A DNA stretch of 64,000 nt from Palauibacter sp965207805 (lineage in GTDB: Bacteria > Gemmatimonadota > Gemmatimonadetes > Palauibacterales > Palauibacteraceae), in assembly GCA_965207805.1 (NCBI GenBank), contig OZ242312.1:1054001-1118000 (forward strand). The letters are read 5' to 3'. Positions within the stretch are counted from its first letter, which is position 1. The number at the start of each line of letters is the position of its first letter. The notes beneath the pieces are model-generated. The model saw only the letters and a program-made list of their open reading frames with translations, did no database searches and was not told where the DNA came from. A program made the position numbers and the translations under genes. This document shows positions 35,362-44,550 of the stretch, in pieces.

Positions 35362-35997
35362 GTGACCGACGGCGCGCGCGAAGACGCCGGGCGCGGCGGC
35401 TCGACGGGCCGCGTGGACGGAGAGCGCGTCTACTCCGGCCGCAGGATCCATGTCGACGTGGATCGCGTGCGGTTCCCGGACGGATCCATCGGGCGGCTCG
35501 AACTCATCCGCCACCCCGGCGCCGCCGCGGTCGTCGCGCTGGACCTGCCCGACCCTCCCGGCAAAGCCGCGGCCCCGCCCTCGCGCGAACCCGTCGTCAC
35601 GCTCGTGCGTCAATACAGGTACGCCGCCGGCGGATTCATCTGGGAGGTGCCGGCCGGGAACCTGGAGCCCGGCGAGCCTCCCGAAGCGTGCGCGCTCCGC
35701 GAACTGGAAGAGGAGGCGGGCCTGCGGGCCGGACGTCTGGAGCGGCTGGCCTCCGTGCGCACGACGCCGGGTTTCACGGACGAGGTCATCCACCTCTTCG
35801 CGGCGTGGGATCTCGAGGCGGGGGAGACGCGTCACGAGGCGAGCGAGTTCATGGATGTGCATCGGCTGCCCCTGCGCCGTACCATCGAGATGATCGATGC
35901 GGGAGAGATCAGCGACGGCAAGACGATCTGCGCGCTGACCCTCGCGGCGCGCTGGGTGGCCCGACGGATGGATCGAATCGGCGGCACCGGGGTTTAA
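35362..35997 (+). CDS. NUDIX hydrolase, ADP-ribose pyrophosphatase-like
   Basis: A 211-residue protein with a complete Nudix box at residues 99-121: GNLEPGE, then RELEEEAGL after the standard gap. The upstream VRQYRYAAGGFIWEVPAG segment is the N-terminal signature of ADP-ribose pyrophosphatases, which hydrolyse ADP-ribose and related sugar nucleotides to AMP and a sugar phosphate. The first 40 residues are polar and poorly conserved. GTG start 7 bases after the M16 gene, so it is probably cotranscribed. A different nucleotide-sugar substrate remains possible. Confidence 0.88.
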   Translation: MTDGAREDAGRGGSTGRVDGERVYSGRRIHVDVDRVRFPDGSIGRLELIRHPGAAAVVALDLPDPPGKAAAPPSREPVVTLVRQYRYAAGGFIWEVPAGNLEPGEPPEACALRELEEEAGLRAGRLERLASVRTTPGFTDEVIHLFAAWDLEAGETRHEASEFMDVHRLPLRRTIEMIDAGEISDGKTICALTLAARWVARRMDRIGGTGV

Positions 35998-36038
35998 CGC
36001 GTCGAATCGCCTGCAATGGAAGCGGCAAAGGGAGCGGC

Positions 36039-36695
36039 ATGGACACGAAGCCGAACCTCGAAGTGACGAGTCAATACGCGACGCCCGGTGAGATGGAAAA
36101 GCTCGGGCGCGGGGAGTTGAAGCGTCTCGAGGATGCGGAACTCGTCACTCATTACCTGGGCGGACAGCGCTTCGCGTTCAACGAAATCGCCGACCGCTAT
36201 CAGGACCGCCTGCTGAATTTCATCTACCGGACCATCGGAGACCGGGACCGTGCCGAGGATCTCGTGCAGGAGACCTTCGTGCGCGTCTACCGGCACCTCC
36301 ATCGGTTCGATCCCTCGCGGAAGTTCTCGACCTGGATCTATACGATCGCCAGCAACCTGGCGAAGAACGAACTGCGGAACCGGGCGCGCAACCCGCTCGT
36401 GCTCTTCCATTCGCTCCGGAAGAGTTGGGAAGCCGACCACCGGCCGCTTGAATTCGAGGACACGGCCTACCGGCCCGACGATCTGTTCCGCAAGCGGCGC
36501 GTGCGCGAACAGGTCGAGGCCGCAGTCGCGGAACTTCCCGAGCATCACCGTGTCGTATTCGTGCTGCGCGAACTGGAAGGGAAGAGCTACGAGGAGATTT
36601 CGGAGATCACGGGAGTGACGCTGGGCACCGTCAAGTCGCGCCTGAATCGGGCGCGGAACCGCTTCGCCTGCATCATCGCCCCGATGCTCGATTGA
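36039..36695 (+). CDS. ECF-type RNA polymerase sigma factor
   Basis: A 218-residue sigma-70 family protein with region 2 (about 45-115; LIYRTIGDRDRAEDLVQETFVRV in part, FSTWIYTIASNLAKNELR) and region 4 (about 155-212; ELPEHHRVVFVLRELEGKSYEEI and GVTLGTVKSRLNRAR), joined by a short linker and lacking regions 1 and 3, the ECF pattern. The N-terminal 40 residues are an extra polar extension. It directs RNA polymerase to a set of envelope- or stress-related promoters. The zinc-finger anti-sigma gene follows 56 bases downstream, a typical pair. Confidence 0.92.
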   Translation: MDTKPNLEVTSQYATPGEMEKLGRGELKRLEDAELVTHYLGGQRFAFNEIADRYQDRLLNFIYRTIGDRDRAEDLVQETFVRVYRHLHRFDPSRKFSTWIYTIASNLAKNELRNRARNPLVLFHSLRKSWEADHRPLEFEDTAYRPDDLFRKRRVREQVEAAVAELPEHHRVVFVLRELEGKSYEEISEITGVTLGTVKSRLNRARNRFACIIAPMLD

Positions 36696-36751
36696 ACCCT
36701 GGCGCCCGCTGGAAGGAACCCTGGCACGCGATTCAGAGTAGATGAGCCCGA

Positions 36752-37351
36752 ATGGACGTTTTTCGTGATGGTGCAATGATGGTTTGCAAAGAGTTTATCG
36801 AGCGACACACCGAATACCATGACGGTGCGCTTGCCGCAGGCGAGCGCCGTCGTTTCGACGCGCATCTGAAGGAATGCCGGTCGTGTCGGCGTTATCAGCG
36901 GGTCCTGACTCGCGGGCTCGCTGCATGGCGGGCTCTCCCTCGCGTCACCGCCTCTCCGGATTTCCTTCCCCGCCTGCAGCATCGCCTCTACCACGTCGAC
37001 GAGTCTCCGAAGCGGTCCTGGCGCGGCCAGTTGGGCCGAGCCGCGGCCATCGCCGTGGCGTCGGCGGGACTCTTCACGCTCGGCGTGTCGAACGGAAGCC
37101 AGCCCCTGCTCGTCGAAGTGCAGCTTCCGCCGGTGATGGCGGACGTGCCCGCGGAAGCCGTGGCCGAGAGCCAGGGGAGCCGGTTCGCCGACGACCCGTA
37201 TGTGCCCGACTGGTTCCTCGTCCCGTTCGCTCCCGCGCTCGATGACGGAGGCGGACTGTTCGGTCAGACGTACGCGGTGCCGATCGCGACGAGGGACTCC
37301 ATTTCCCTGCCGGTCGAGCGACGCTCCGGCCAACTCGACGAGTCTCGCTGA
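36752..37351 (+). CDS. zinc-finger anti-sigma factor
   Basis: A 199-residue protein with the ZAS signature H38-x3-C42-x2-C45 (HLKECRSC) in its N-terminal domain, one membrane-spanning segment (AAAIAVASAGLFTLG, about 100-118) and an extracytoplasmic domain of about 80 residues. Such proteins hold their ECF sigma factor in the cytoplasm until a signal arrives from the envelope. The partner sigma factor is encoded directly upstream. An in-frame ATG at 36776 would give a start closer to that of most family members. Regulated proteolysis by a site-2 protease is inference. Confidence 0.87.
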   Translation: MDVFRDGAMMVCKEFIERHTEYHDGALAAGERRRFDAHLKECRSCRRYQRVLTRGLAAWRALPRVTASPDFLPRLQHRLYHVDESPKRSWRGQLGRAAAIAVASAGLFTLGVSNGSQPLLVEVQLPPVMADVPAEAVAESQGSRFADDPYVPDWFLVPFAPALDDGGGLFGQTYAVPIATRDSISLPVERRSGQLDESR

Positions 37352-37391
37352 CCCACCGCCGCGGCCCGCGGCACGGGTCTCTCCCGGGGCC

Positions 37392-38402
37392 GTGAGCGCG
37401 CCCCTCGACCCGCGGCTCTCGCGAGTCCTGGGCCAAGGTCCCCCCACCGGCGCGTGGTTCCTGCACGGAGACGCGATCCGCCTGCGGGACGAAGCCGCGC
37501 ACCAACTCGTCGAGGCCGCCGTCGACCCGGCCACGCGCGACTTCAACTACGACCAGTTCCACGCCGAGGACGTGACGGACGAGCAGCTCGCCGCCACCCT
37601 GGCCATGCCCCCGATGATGGCGGAACGCCGTGTCGTCTTCGTGCGCGATGTGGAGCGGCTGGGGACGAAGGCCCGCGCGGTCCTGCAGCGGGCCGCGGCG
37701 GCGGCCCCCCCCGACCTCGCCCTCATCGTCACGGCGCGCATCCCCAAGGGGTCGCGCGCGGCATTCTACCGCGACCTGAGGAAGGTCTGCCGCACGCTGG
37801 AGTGGAATACGCCGCGGGCGGCGGAGATCCCCGGATGGATCCACGACCGGGCGCGGAGCCGCTGGAAGCTCGACCTGTCGACGGCGGCGGCCCAGTGGAT
37901 CGCCGGGGCCGTCGGGTCGGACCTCTCGACGCTGGACGCCGAGCTCGAAAAGCTCGCCTCGCTTCCCGCCGACCGCCGGACCGACGCGGACATCCGCGAC
38001 ATCGTTCCCCGGACGCATCGGATCGATCGCTGGAGCTGGCTCGATCTCGTGGCCTCGCGCGACTACGCGCGCGCCTTGCGCGAGTTGGAAAACGTGCTCA
38101 CTTCGGAACGGGGGGTTGGGCTGGTTGCCGGACTCGTGGAACAGCACCTTCTGCTTGGTCTGGCCCTCGAAGCGGGACCCGCCGGCTTGCGCGCCGCTCT
38201 TTCGGAAACCGGGCGCGGCTATCTCTCCTGGAAGGCGAACGCCTACGCGAAGCAGGCGAGGGGATGGACCGTACACGAACTCGATCATGCGCTGCGGGTG
38301 CTCCACCGCGCCGACCGGCACCTCAAATCGGGGCGCGGAGACCAGGCGGCGCTCGCCGAGATGCTCCTGGAACTGGGGCAGGCGAAACACGCCGGGAGAT
38401 GA
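37392..38402 (+). CDS. holA: DNA polymerase III subunit delta
   Basis: A 336-residue protein with the layout of HolA: an N-terminal alpha/beta domain (WFLHGDAIRLRDEA; LALIVTAR, a Walker-like region), a middle helical part, and a C-terminal collar domain with ALAEMLLELGQAK. The delta subunit opens the beta clamp during clamp loading. Key family features are recognised, but the sequence is divergent as usual for HolA. I chose the GTG at 37392; upstream sequence in the same frame has no further credible start. It follows the anti-sigma gene by 40 bases and overlaps the SPOR gene by 4. Confidence 0.82.
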   Translation: MSAPLDPRLSRVLGQGPPTGAWFLHGDAIRLRDEAAHQLVEAAVDPATRDFNYDQFHAEDVTDEQLAATLAMPPMMAERRVVFVRDVERLGTKARAVLQRAAAAAPPDLALIVTARIPKGSRAAFYRDLRKVCRTLEWNTPRAAEIPGWIHDRARSRWKLDLSTAAAQWIAGAVGSDLSTLDAELEKLASLPADRRTDADIRDIVPRTHRIDRWSWLDLVASRDYARALRELENVLTSERGVGLVAGLVEQHLLLGLALEAGPAGLRAALSETGRGYLSWKANAYAKQARGWTVHELDHALRVLHRADRHLKSGRGDQAALAEMLLELGQAKHAGR

Positions 38403-39250
38403 CCCCGCGCCGCCGAAGCCGCGGGAGGCGCCTCCCGGGCCGTAGAAGCTGCCGCGCATGGATGCTGGCGCTTCTCGCCGGCGCGCCGTGCTGGGGACTT
38501 TCCGTTCCCTCCGCCGCGCAAGCCGCGCAAGCCGGCGCTTCCGTGGATCTCGACGTTCTCGAGGCGCGGATCGAGGCCGGGAGGTTCGAGGGCGCCGCAG
38601 AGGCGATCGAGAACTGGTTCGCCGCGGAGGCGCGGGACGCGGCTCGCGCCGACGTGCTGCGTGCGCGGTATCTACGGGCGCGCCTCCTCGCCGACCCCGA
38701 CTCCGCGCGCGCGGAACTCCTCTCGGTCGCCATGGACGGTAGCTCGCGCCATGGATCCCGGGCATGGCTGCGGCTCGCGCAACTGGACCTGGCGCTCGAC
38801 GAGCCCTCCCGCGCGGCGGCCGATCTCGAGCGCCTGCGGGCGGACCATCCGCGGAGCGCGGAGGCCATCGAGTCCTGGTACTGGACGGCGCGGACGTTCG
38901 AGGACCGGGGCCTGATCGATCGGGCGTGCGAGGCGTGGCAGCGGGCCGCCGCGGAGGGCCGGCGCGTCGGCGCCACGGAGACCGAGCGTCTCGCGGAGGT
39001 CGCATCGCTCGGCTGCGCGCCGGGCGCCCCTCGCTTCGCGATACAGGTCGGGGCGTTCTCGCGCCGGGATCCGGCGGAGGAGATGCGCGGACAGTTGGAA
39101 GCCGCCGGCTTCTTCTCCCGCGTCGTCGAGTACGACGGCCTTCACCGCGTTCGACTGGGCCGCTTCGCCCGCCGGGAGGCGGCGGAGAGCCTCGCGCGCC
39201 GACTCCGCGACGCGGGCTTCGAGCCGGCCGTCATCCCCGTCGTCTCGTGA
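38399..39250 (+). CDS. exported SPOR-domain protein
   Basis: A 283-residue protein with a basic N-terminus followed by a signal sequence (LALLAGAPCWGLSVPSAAQA). The middle contains tetratricopeptide-like helix pairs (residues about 45-190: ARYLRARLLADPDSARAELL, AWLRLAQLDLALDEPSRAA). The end is a SPOR domain (about 205-283) with FAIQVGAFSRRDPAEEM and RVRLGRFARREAAESLA. SPOR domains bind peptidoglycan stripped of stem peptides, usually at the division septum. The TPR part suggests a protein contact role. ATG overlaps the holA stop by 4 bases. Confidence 0.8.
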   Translation: MTPRRRSRGRRLPGRRSCRAWMLALLAGAPCWGLSVPSAAQAAQAGASVDLDVLEARIEAGRFEGAAEAIENWFAAEARDAARADVLRARYLRARLLADPDSARAELLSVAMDGSSRHGSRAWLRLAQLDLALDEPSRAAADLERLRADHPRSAEAIESWYWTARTFEDRGLIDRACEAWQRAAAEGRRVGATETERLAEVASLGCAPGAPRFAIQVGAFSRRDPAEEMRGQLEAAGFFSRVVEYDGLHRVRLGRFARREAAESLARRLRDAGFEPAVIPVVS

Positions 39251-39257
39251 GACGCTG

Positions 39258-41909
39258 ATGGCCGCGACGACCACGGGCCCGGAGGCGTACTCGCCGCTCA
39301 TCCGGCAGTACCTCGACATCAAGTCGCGCCACCCCGATTCGCTCCTCTTCTTCCGGGTCGGCGACTTCTACGAGATGTTCTTCGAGGATGCGGAGGAGGG
39401 GAGCGGCCTGCTGGGACTCACGCTCACCGCGCGCAACAACGGCGGAAAACGGGACGTTCCTCTCGCGGGCGTCCCCGTAAAGGCCGTGGACGAGTATGTC
39501 TCGCGCCTGCTCGAGATGGGCCGCCGCGTGGCGATCTGCGAGCAGCTCGAGGACCCGGCCGAGGCCCGGGGAATCGTGCAGCGGGACGTCGTCGAGATCA
39601 TCACTCCCGGCACCGTCCTCGAGGACAGGCTGCTCGCGGCGCGCCGCAACAACTACGTGCTCGCGATCGCCGGGGACGCCCCGTTCGGGCTCGCTGCCGT
39701 CGACCTCTCGACCGGCGAGTTCGAGCTTCGCGAGGTGGCCGCCGCGGATCTCAACGACGAACTCGGGCGGATCGAGCCCGCCGAGATCGTGATCCCCGAG
39801 GAGACGGAGGCGCCGGCCGGCCCCTGGCACCTGACCGCGCGGCCCGCCTGGCGCTTCGACGCTTCGCTCGGGGACGAGCGGCTCCGGGAGTGGTTCGGGG
39901 TCGCCTCCTCCACCGGCTTCGGCCTCGACGCCGCGCGCGACCCGCTTCTCCTCGCGGCGAGCGGCGCCCTCCTCGGCTACCTGGAGGAGGTGCGGCCGGC
40001 CGGCCTCGACCACCTGCGCCCGCCGCGCGTGGATCGGGCCGGCCGCGTCATGTACCTCGACGAGATGACCCGGCGGAACCTCGAACTCGTGGAACCCCTG
40101 CGGCCGGGCGAGGGGGCGTCGCTTCTCGCCCTCCTCGACCGCACGCGGACGCCGATGGGGGCGCGTCTGCTGCGCCGGCGCCTGCTGCGGCCGCTCGTCG
40201 TCCGCGGCGAAATCGCGGCGCGCCTCGACGCCGTGCAGGAACTCGTCGAGCGGGCGGAGGCACGCAAGCGCATCCGAAGCGCGCTCCGTCCGATCCGCGA
40301 CCTGGAGCGGCTCGCCGCCCGCGTCTCCACCGGTCGGGCGGCGCCCCGGGAACTCCTCGGTCTCGGCCTCTCGCTCGACGCGCTGCCGGGGTTGGCGGCC
40401 GCCGTCGAGCGGCTGGAGGCCGGCCGGCTCGCCGAGCTTCGTTCCGGCTTCGACGCGCTCCCCGACGTCGCGGCCCGCATCGAAGAAGCCATCGACCCCG
40501 AGTCCCCCCACGCCCTCAAGGACGGGGGCGTGATTCGAGAGGGCTTCTCCGCCGACCTCGACGAGCTGCGCGGCATGCGCGGCAGCGCCGTCGAGTTCAT
40601 CGCCGGAATGCAGGTGAGGGAGCGCGAGCGCACCGGCATCGACACGCTGAAGATCGGGTTCAACAAGGTGTTCGGGTACTATCTCGAGGTCACGCGCTCC
40701 AAGGTCGACCGCGTTCCGGAGGAGTGGACCCGCAGGCAGACGCTCACCAACGCCGAGCGCTATCTCACGCCGGAACTCAAGGAGTGGGAGGCGAAGGTCC
40801 TCGGGGCCGACGACCAGATCGCGACGCTCGAGGCGCGTCTCTTCCACTCGGTGCGCGATGCCGTCGCCGCCGAGGTCGGGCGGATCCAGGCGGCCGCCGC
40901 CCACGTCGCCGAGATCGACTTCCTCGCCTGCCTCGCCGAGGTCGCCGCCGCCGAGGACTACGTGCGGCCGCGGCTCAGCGACGACATCGTCTTCGATATC
41001 GAGGAAGGCCGGCACCCCGTCGTCGAGACCACGGTCGCGAGGGACACGTTCATCCCGAACGACATGCGGCTGGACGACGAACGCCGGACGCTGATCGTCA
41101 CCGGTCCGAACATGGCGGGGAAGTCCACGGTGCTGCGCCAGGCGGGGCTCATCGCGCTCCTGGCGCACATCGGTTCCTTCGTCCCGGCTCGTCGCGCACA
41201 CATCGGGGTATGCGACCGCGTGTTCACGCGGGTGGGCGCCAGCGACAACCTCGCGGCGGGGCAGAGCACCTTCATGGTGGAGATGACGGAAACCGCGACC
41301 ATCCTGCACAGCGCCACGGAGCGCTCACTCGTCCTCCTCGACGAGATCGGGCGGGGCACGTCGACGTACGACGGCCTCTCGATCGCGTGGGCGGTGACGG
41401 AGCGGCTGCACGAACTCGGCGCGCGCACGGTGTTCGCCACCCATTACCACGAACTCGTCGGCCTCGCGGAATCACTGCCGCGCGCGGCCGCATTCAACGT
41501 CGCCGTGCGGGAGACGGGTGAGGACATCGTCTTCCTCTACCGGCTGCAGCCGGGGGGCTCGGATCGTTCCTACGGCGTACACGTCGCGCGGCTGGCCGGG
41601 TTGCCCCCCGACGTCGTGGGGCGCGCCGCCCGCATCCTCCACGTGCTCGAGAGCGGCCCGTGGGGCGCGGGCGGCCGCAGAGCCGCGCTCGCCGAAGCGG
41701 GGATGGGGCAACTCTCCCTCTTCGAGGCCGCCGCCCCCGGCCCGGAGGGCGGCCCGGCGCCGTCCGAAGCGCCGGGGCACGCCGACAGCGCGGACATCGC
41801 GGCCGCGCGGGAGGTGCTCGAGAAGCTGGCCGGGCTCGAACTCGATGGGATGACGCCGCTCGAAGCGCTGAACACGCTCGCCGAATGGAAGGCGTTCGGC
41901 GATGCATAA
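39258..41909 (+). CDS. mutS: DNA mismatch repair protein MutS
   Basis: An 883-residue MutS of standard size. The N-terminal mismatch-binding motif FFRVGDFYEMFFEDA (with the Phe-x-Glu wedge) is present; the ATPase has GPNMAGKS at 616-623, the LLDEIGRGTSTYDG signature and ATHYHEL near the C-terminus. A long Pro/Ala-rich linker leads to the C-terminal dimerisation region (FEAAAPG onward). It recognises base mismatches and recruits MutL; mutL is not in the window. ATG at 39258. The stop overlaps the next gene start by 8 bases. Confidence 0.96.
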   Translation: MAATTTGPEAYSPLIRQYLDIKSRHPDSLLFFRVGDFYEMFFEDAEEGSGLLGLTLTARNNGGKRDVPLAGVPVKAVDEYVSRLLEMGRRVAICEQLEDPAEARGIVQRDVVEIITPGTVLEDRLLAARRNNYVLAIAGDAPFGLAAVDLSTGEFELREVAAADLNDELGRIEPAEIVIPEETEAPAGPWHLTARPAWRFDASLGDERLREWFGVASSTGFGLDAARDPLLLAASGALLGYLEEVRPAGLDHLRPPRVDRAGRVMYLDEMTRRNLELVEPLRPGEGASLLALLDRTRTPMGARLLRRRLLRPLVVRGEIAARLDAVQELVERAEARKRIRSALRPIRDLERLAARVSTGRAAPRELLGLGLSLDALPGLAAAVERLEAGRLAELRSGFDALPDVAARIEEAIDPESPHALKDGGVIREGFSADLDELRGMRGSAVEFIAGMQVRERERTGIDTLKIGFNKVFGYYLEVTRSKVDRVPEEWTRRQTLTNAERYLTPELKEWEAKVLGADDQIATLEARLFHSVRDAVAAEVGRIQAAAAHVAEIDFLACLAEVAAAEDYVRPRLSDDIVFDIEEGRHPVVETTVARDTFIPNDMRLDDERRTLIVTGPNMAGKSTVLRQAGLIALLAHIGSFVPARRAHIGVCDRVFTRVGASDNLAAGQSTFMVEMTETATILHSATERSLVLLDEIGRGTSTYDGLSIAWAVTERLHELGARTVFATHYHELVGLAESLPRAAAFNVAVRETGEDIVFLYRLQPGGSDRSYGVHVARLAGLPPDVVGRAARILHVLESGPWGAGGRRAALAEAGMGQLSLFEAAAPGPEGGPAPSEAPGHADSADIAAAREVLEKLAGLELDGMTPLEALNTLAEWKAFGDA

Positions 41910-42336
41910 CGGGCCTTCGTCGGGGGCGGCCGGGTCCGGCGTCCTTGCGGTTCTCGTCGTCCTCGCCGGCGCAGCGTCCACCGGATGCGCGGACGAACCG
42001 GGCCCCGAGGTCGGCGCGCTGCGCGTCGACCAGCTTCGCGAGGGGGGCCTCGTGATGCCCGTCCTCGAGTCCCGGTCCTCTTCCGCGTTCCCCTACCCGG
42101 CCGAGGCCCTGGAAGAGGGCGCGGGCGGCGAGACCCTCCTCCGCATTCGGATCTCCGACGCCGGAAGCGTCGACTCGGTCGCCGTGGTGACCTCGTCGGG
42201 ACATGCCGTCCTCGATTCGGCCGCGGTGGAAGGCGCCCGCCTCCTCCGCTACCGGCCGGCGCGGCACCGCGGTGCCCCCACCGCCATCTGGGCGCGGCTC
42301 GAAATCCGCTACCCCGTGCCGGCGTCCGGTGGCTGA
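41902..42336 (+). CDS. small lipoprotein with TonB C-terminal domain
   Basis: A 144-residue protein. The lipoprotein signal (GAASTGCADE) is followed by a TonB/TolA-like C-terminal domain: YPAEALEEGAGGETLLRIRI and GARLLRYRPARHRGAP are the family motifs (cf. YPxxA...GxVxVxxxI). It is too short to span the periplasm as a true TonB, so it may be a periplasmic adaptor or an uncoupled module. It overlaps mutS by 8 bases and ddl by 8 bases. Function unknown, with no TonB-dependent receptor nearby. Confidence 0.75.
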   Translation: MHNGPSSGAAGSGVLAVLVVLAGAASTGCADEPGPEVGALRVDQLREGGLVMPVLESRSSSAFPYPAEALEEGAGGETLLRIRISDAGSVDSVAVVTSSGHAVLDSAAVEGARLLRYRPARHRGAPTAIWARLEIRYPVPASGG

Positions 42337-43495
42337 CCCCCGTCGGCGCGTCGGCGTTCTCTTCGGAGGCGAGTCGCCGGAGCACGAGGTATCGCTCCGC
42401 TCGGCGAAGAACGTCATCGAGGCGATCGACCGGGAGCGCTACGACATCGTGCTCATCGGCATCGACCGCCGCGGCCGCTGGCATCTCGCCGACGAATCCC
42501 GCTTCCTGCGGCACGCCTCGGATCCGCGGCGCATTCGTCTCCCCCACGCCCCGGTCAGGCTCGCCCTGACCCCCGGCCGCCGCCCCCGGATCGTACCTGT
42601 AGGCCCGACCGGCTCGGAAGATCCCGGCGAGGGCCCGGAGCCGGCCGAGCTGCCGGAGCTGGACGTCGTCTTTCCCGTCCTGCACGGCCCCTTCGGCGAG
42701 GACGGCACCGTCCAGGGGCTACTGCGGCTCGCGCACCTGCCGTTCGTCGGGCCCGGGATCCTCGGCTCGGCCGTATGCATGGACAAGGACGTGGCCAAGC
42801 GGCTGCTGCGCGACGCGGGCATCCCCGTCGCGCCCTTCATCACGGTCCTGTCCCGGGCCGAAGCCCCCCCCTGGGACGAGGCCGTGGCCGCGCTCGACGC
42901 CCCCATCTTCGTGAAGCCGGCGAACATGGGCTCTTCCGTCGGCGTGTCGAAGGTCGAGACGGACGCCGACTACCGGCGGGCGCTCGACGAGGCCTTCTCC
43001 TTCGACACCAAGGTGCTCCTCGAGCGGACGATCCGGGGCCGTGAGATCGAGATCTCCGTGCTCGGGAACGAGACCCCCGAAGCCTCGATTCCCGGGGAGA
43101 TCGCCCCTACGCACGCCTTCTACTCCTACGAGGCCAAGTACCTGGATCACGACGGCGCGGACCTGCTCATTCCCGCGGACCTCGATGCCGAGACCACCGC
43201 GCGGGCCCGGGATATCGCCGTCCGCGCCTTCCGCACGCTATGCTGCGAGGGGATGGCGCGAGTCGACCTCTTCCTTGCGACGAGAGCCTGCGGCGCGTTG
43301 CCGGCGGGTTCGCTGGTGGTGAACGAGATCAACACTCTTCCGGGCTTCACGCGGATCAGCATGTACCCCAAGCTCTGGGATGCGACCGGCGTGTCCTACC
43401 CGGAACTCATCAACCGCCTCATCGGGCTCGCGATCGAGCGCGCGGAGCGCGACGAGCGGCTCGCCTCCGCGATCGACCTCCAGGGCGACGGATGA
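42329..43495 (+). CDS. ddl: D-alanine--D-alanine ligase
   Basis: A 388-residue ATP-grasp enzyme. GVLFGGESPEHEVSL is the family N-terminal signature, followed by HGPFGEDGTVQGLL, KPANMGSSVGVSKV (ATP-binding) and NEINTLPGFTRISMYPKLW, the C-terminal catalytic loop. It makes D-Ala-D-Ala for peptidoglycan. The Tyr-type loop residues could not be used to distinguish a D-Lac ligase; nothing suggests one. GTG start overlapping the TonB-domain gene. A 30-residue polar insertion (near PTGSEDPGEGPE) separates the first domain from the central one. Confidence 0.92.
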   Translation: MADPRRRVGVLFGGESPEHEVSLRSAKNVIEAIDRERYDIVLIGIDRRGRWHLADESRFLRHASDPRRIRLPHAPVRLALTPGRRPRIVPVGPTGSEDPGEGPEPAELPELDVVFPVLHGPFGEDGTVQGLLRLAHLPFVGPGILGSAVCMDKDVAKRLLRDAGIPVAPFITVLSRAEAPPWDEAVAALDAPIFVKPANMGSSVGVSKVETDADYRRALDEAFSFDTKVLLERTIRGREIEISVLGNETPEASIPGEIAPTHAFYSYEAKYLDHDGADLLIPADLDAETTARARDIAVRAFRTLCCEGMARVDLFLATRACGALPAGSLVVNEINTLPGFTRISMYPKLWDATGVSYPELINRLIGLAIERAERDERLASAIDLQGDG

Positions 43496-44373
43496 TGAGA
43501 CGGCCCGCGTACCAGACCGGCGGGGTCCGCTTCGGCCACGGCTTCCCGATGAGTCGCTGGGTCCTGCGGCTCATGGTCGCGAACTTCGCGATCTTCCTCC
43601 TGATGGCGACGCGGCTCCTGCCCGCGGCGGCGATCGACTGGCTCGGCTTCGCCGTGCCCGGCTTCCTCACGCGCCCGTGGACCCTCGTCACCTACATGTT
43701 CGTGCATGGCGGCTTCATGCACCTGTTCATGAACATGCTCGCCCTCTTCTTCTTCGGTCCGCCGCTGGAGCAGAAGTGGGGCAGCCGTTTCTTCCTCCGC
43801 TTCTATCTCGCGACCGGGCTCGGCGGGGCCGCGTTCTCCGTGCTCCTCTACTCGCTCACCGGGCCGACGATCATGGTGGGCGCCTCCGGGGCGATCTTCG
43901 GCCTCCTCGTGGCCTTCGCCCTCAACTGGCCGGACGCGAAGATCTTCCTCTACTTCGTCTTCCCCGTGCCCGCGAAATGGTTCGTGGCCGCGCTCGGCGC
44001 CTTCACCCTCCTCTCGACCGTACAGGGGTCGGCGGACGGCGTGGCGCACTGGGCGCACCTCGGCGGACTCGTGACCGGGTTCGTCTATCTCCGATACGGA
44101 GAACGCATCGGTCGCCTCGCCAACAGGATGCTCTACAAGGAGCGGCCGGCGCCCAGGCCGCGGAGGACGAAGCGTCCCGCGCCGCCCCCGCCCTCACCCC
44201 GCCGGCGACGCCGGGTGGACGGGGACTCCCTCGATGAAGTGGACCGGATCCTCGACAAGATCCGCGCGGACGGCATGGACTCCCTCTCGGCGCGCGAGCG
44301 CGCCTTCCTCGACGAGGTGAGTCGGCAGTACAAGCAGACACAGGGGACGGAGAAGAAGACCCGCACCCACTAG
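43492..44373 (+). CDS. rhomboid family intramembrane serine protease
   Basis: A 293-residue membrane protein with six predicted helices. Ser132 in GASGAIFG and His189 in HWAHLGG form the rhomboid catalytic dyad, and FVHGGFMHLFMNM is the conserved motif of helix 2. It cuts transmembrane segments inside the membrane. A long basic, Pro-rich stretch follows the last helix, and a final helical tail (DEVDRILDKIRADGMDSL) hangs on the cytoplasmic side. ATG at 43492 overlaps the ddl stop; a second ATG at 43495 is adjacent. Substrate unknown. Confidence 0.88.
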   Translation: MMRRPAYQTGGVRFGHGFPMSRWVLRLMVANFAIFLLMATRLLPAAAIDWLGFAVPGFLTRPWTLVTYMFVHGGFMHLFMNMLALFFFGPPLEQKWGSRFFLRFYLATGLGGAAFSVLLYSLTGPTIMVGASGAIFGLLVAFALNWPDAKIFLYFVFPVPAKWFVAALGAFTLLSTVQGSADGVAHWAHLGGLVTGFVYLRYGERIGRLANRMLYKERPAPRPRRTKRPAPPPPSPRRRRRVDGDSLDEVDRILDKIRADGMDSLSARERAFLDEVSRQYKQTQGTEKKTRTH

Positions 44374-44411
44374 GCGTTCGGCGGCCGGGTCCGGCGGCCG
44401 AGCCCGGCGGC

Positions 44412-44440
44412 TGGAGTTTTTCGCCGCCGGTTTCTACAAT
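44412..44440 (+). promoter_or_regulatory. likely promoter of the EF-G-paralogue cluster
   Basis: TGGAGT at 44412-44417, a 17-base spacer and TACAAT at 44435-44440. The -10 is one base from consensus; the -35 matches three of six. An overlapping hairpin (CCGGCGG at 44404-44410 with CCGCCGG at 44424-44430) may affect it. The site lies about 110 bases before the ATG at 44551, in the only sizeable gap in this part of the window. Confidence 0.45.
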
Positions 44441-44550
44441 GTCCGCCCCGCGCGAGCCCCCGGCCGGGAGCGTCGCGCACGGAACGGCCCGTGGCCGGAG
44501 CAAGCGCCTGTCGCGGGTCGCCGGCCCCGGTTCCATCCCTGGAGGAGTAC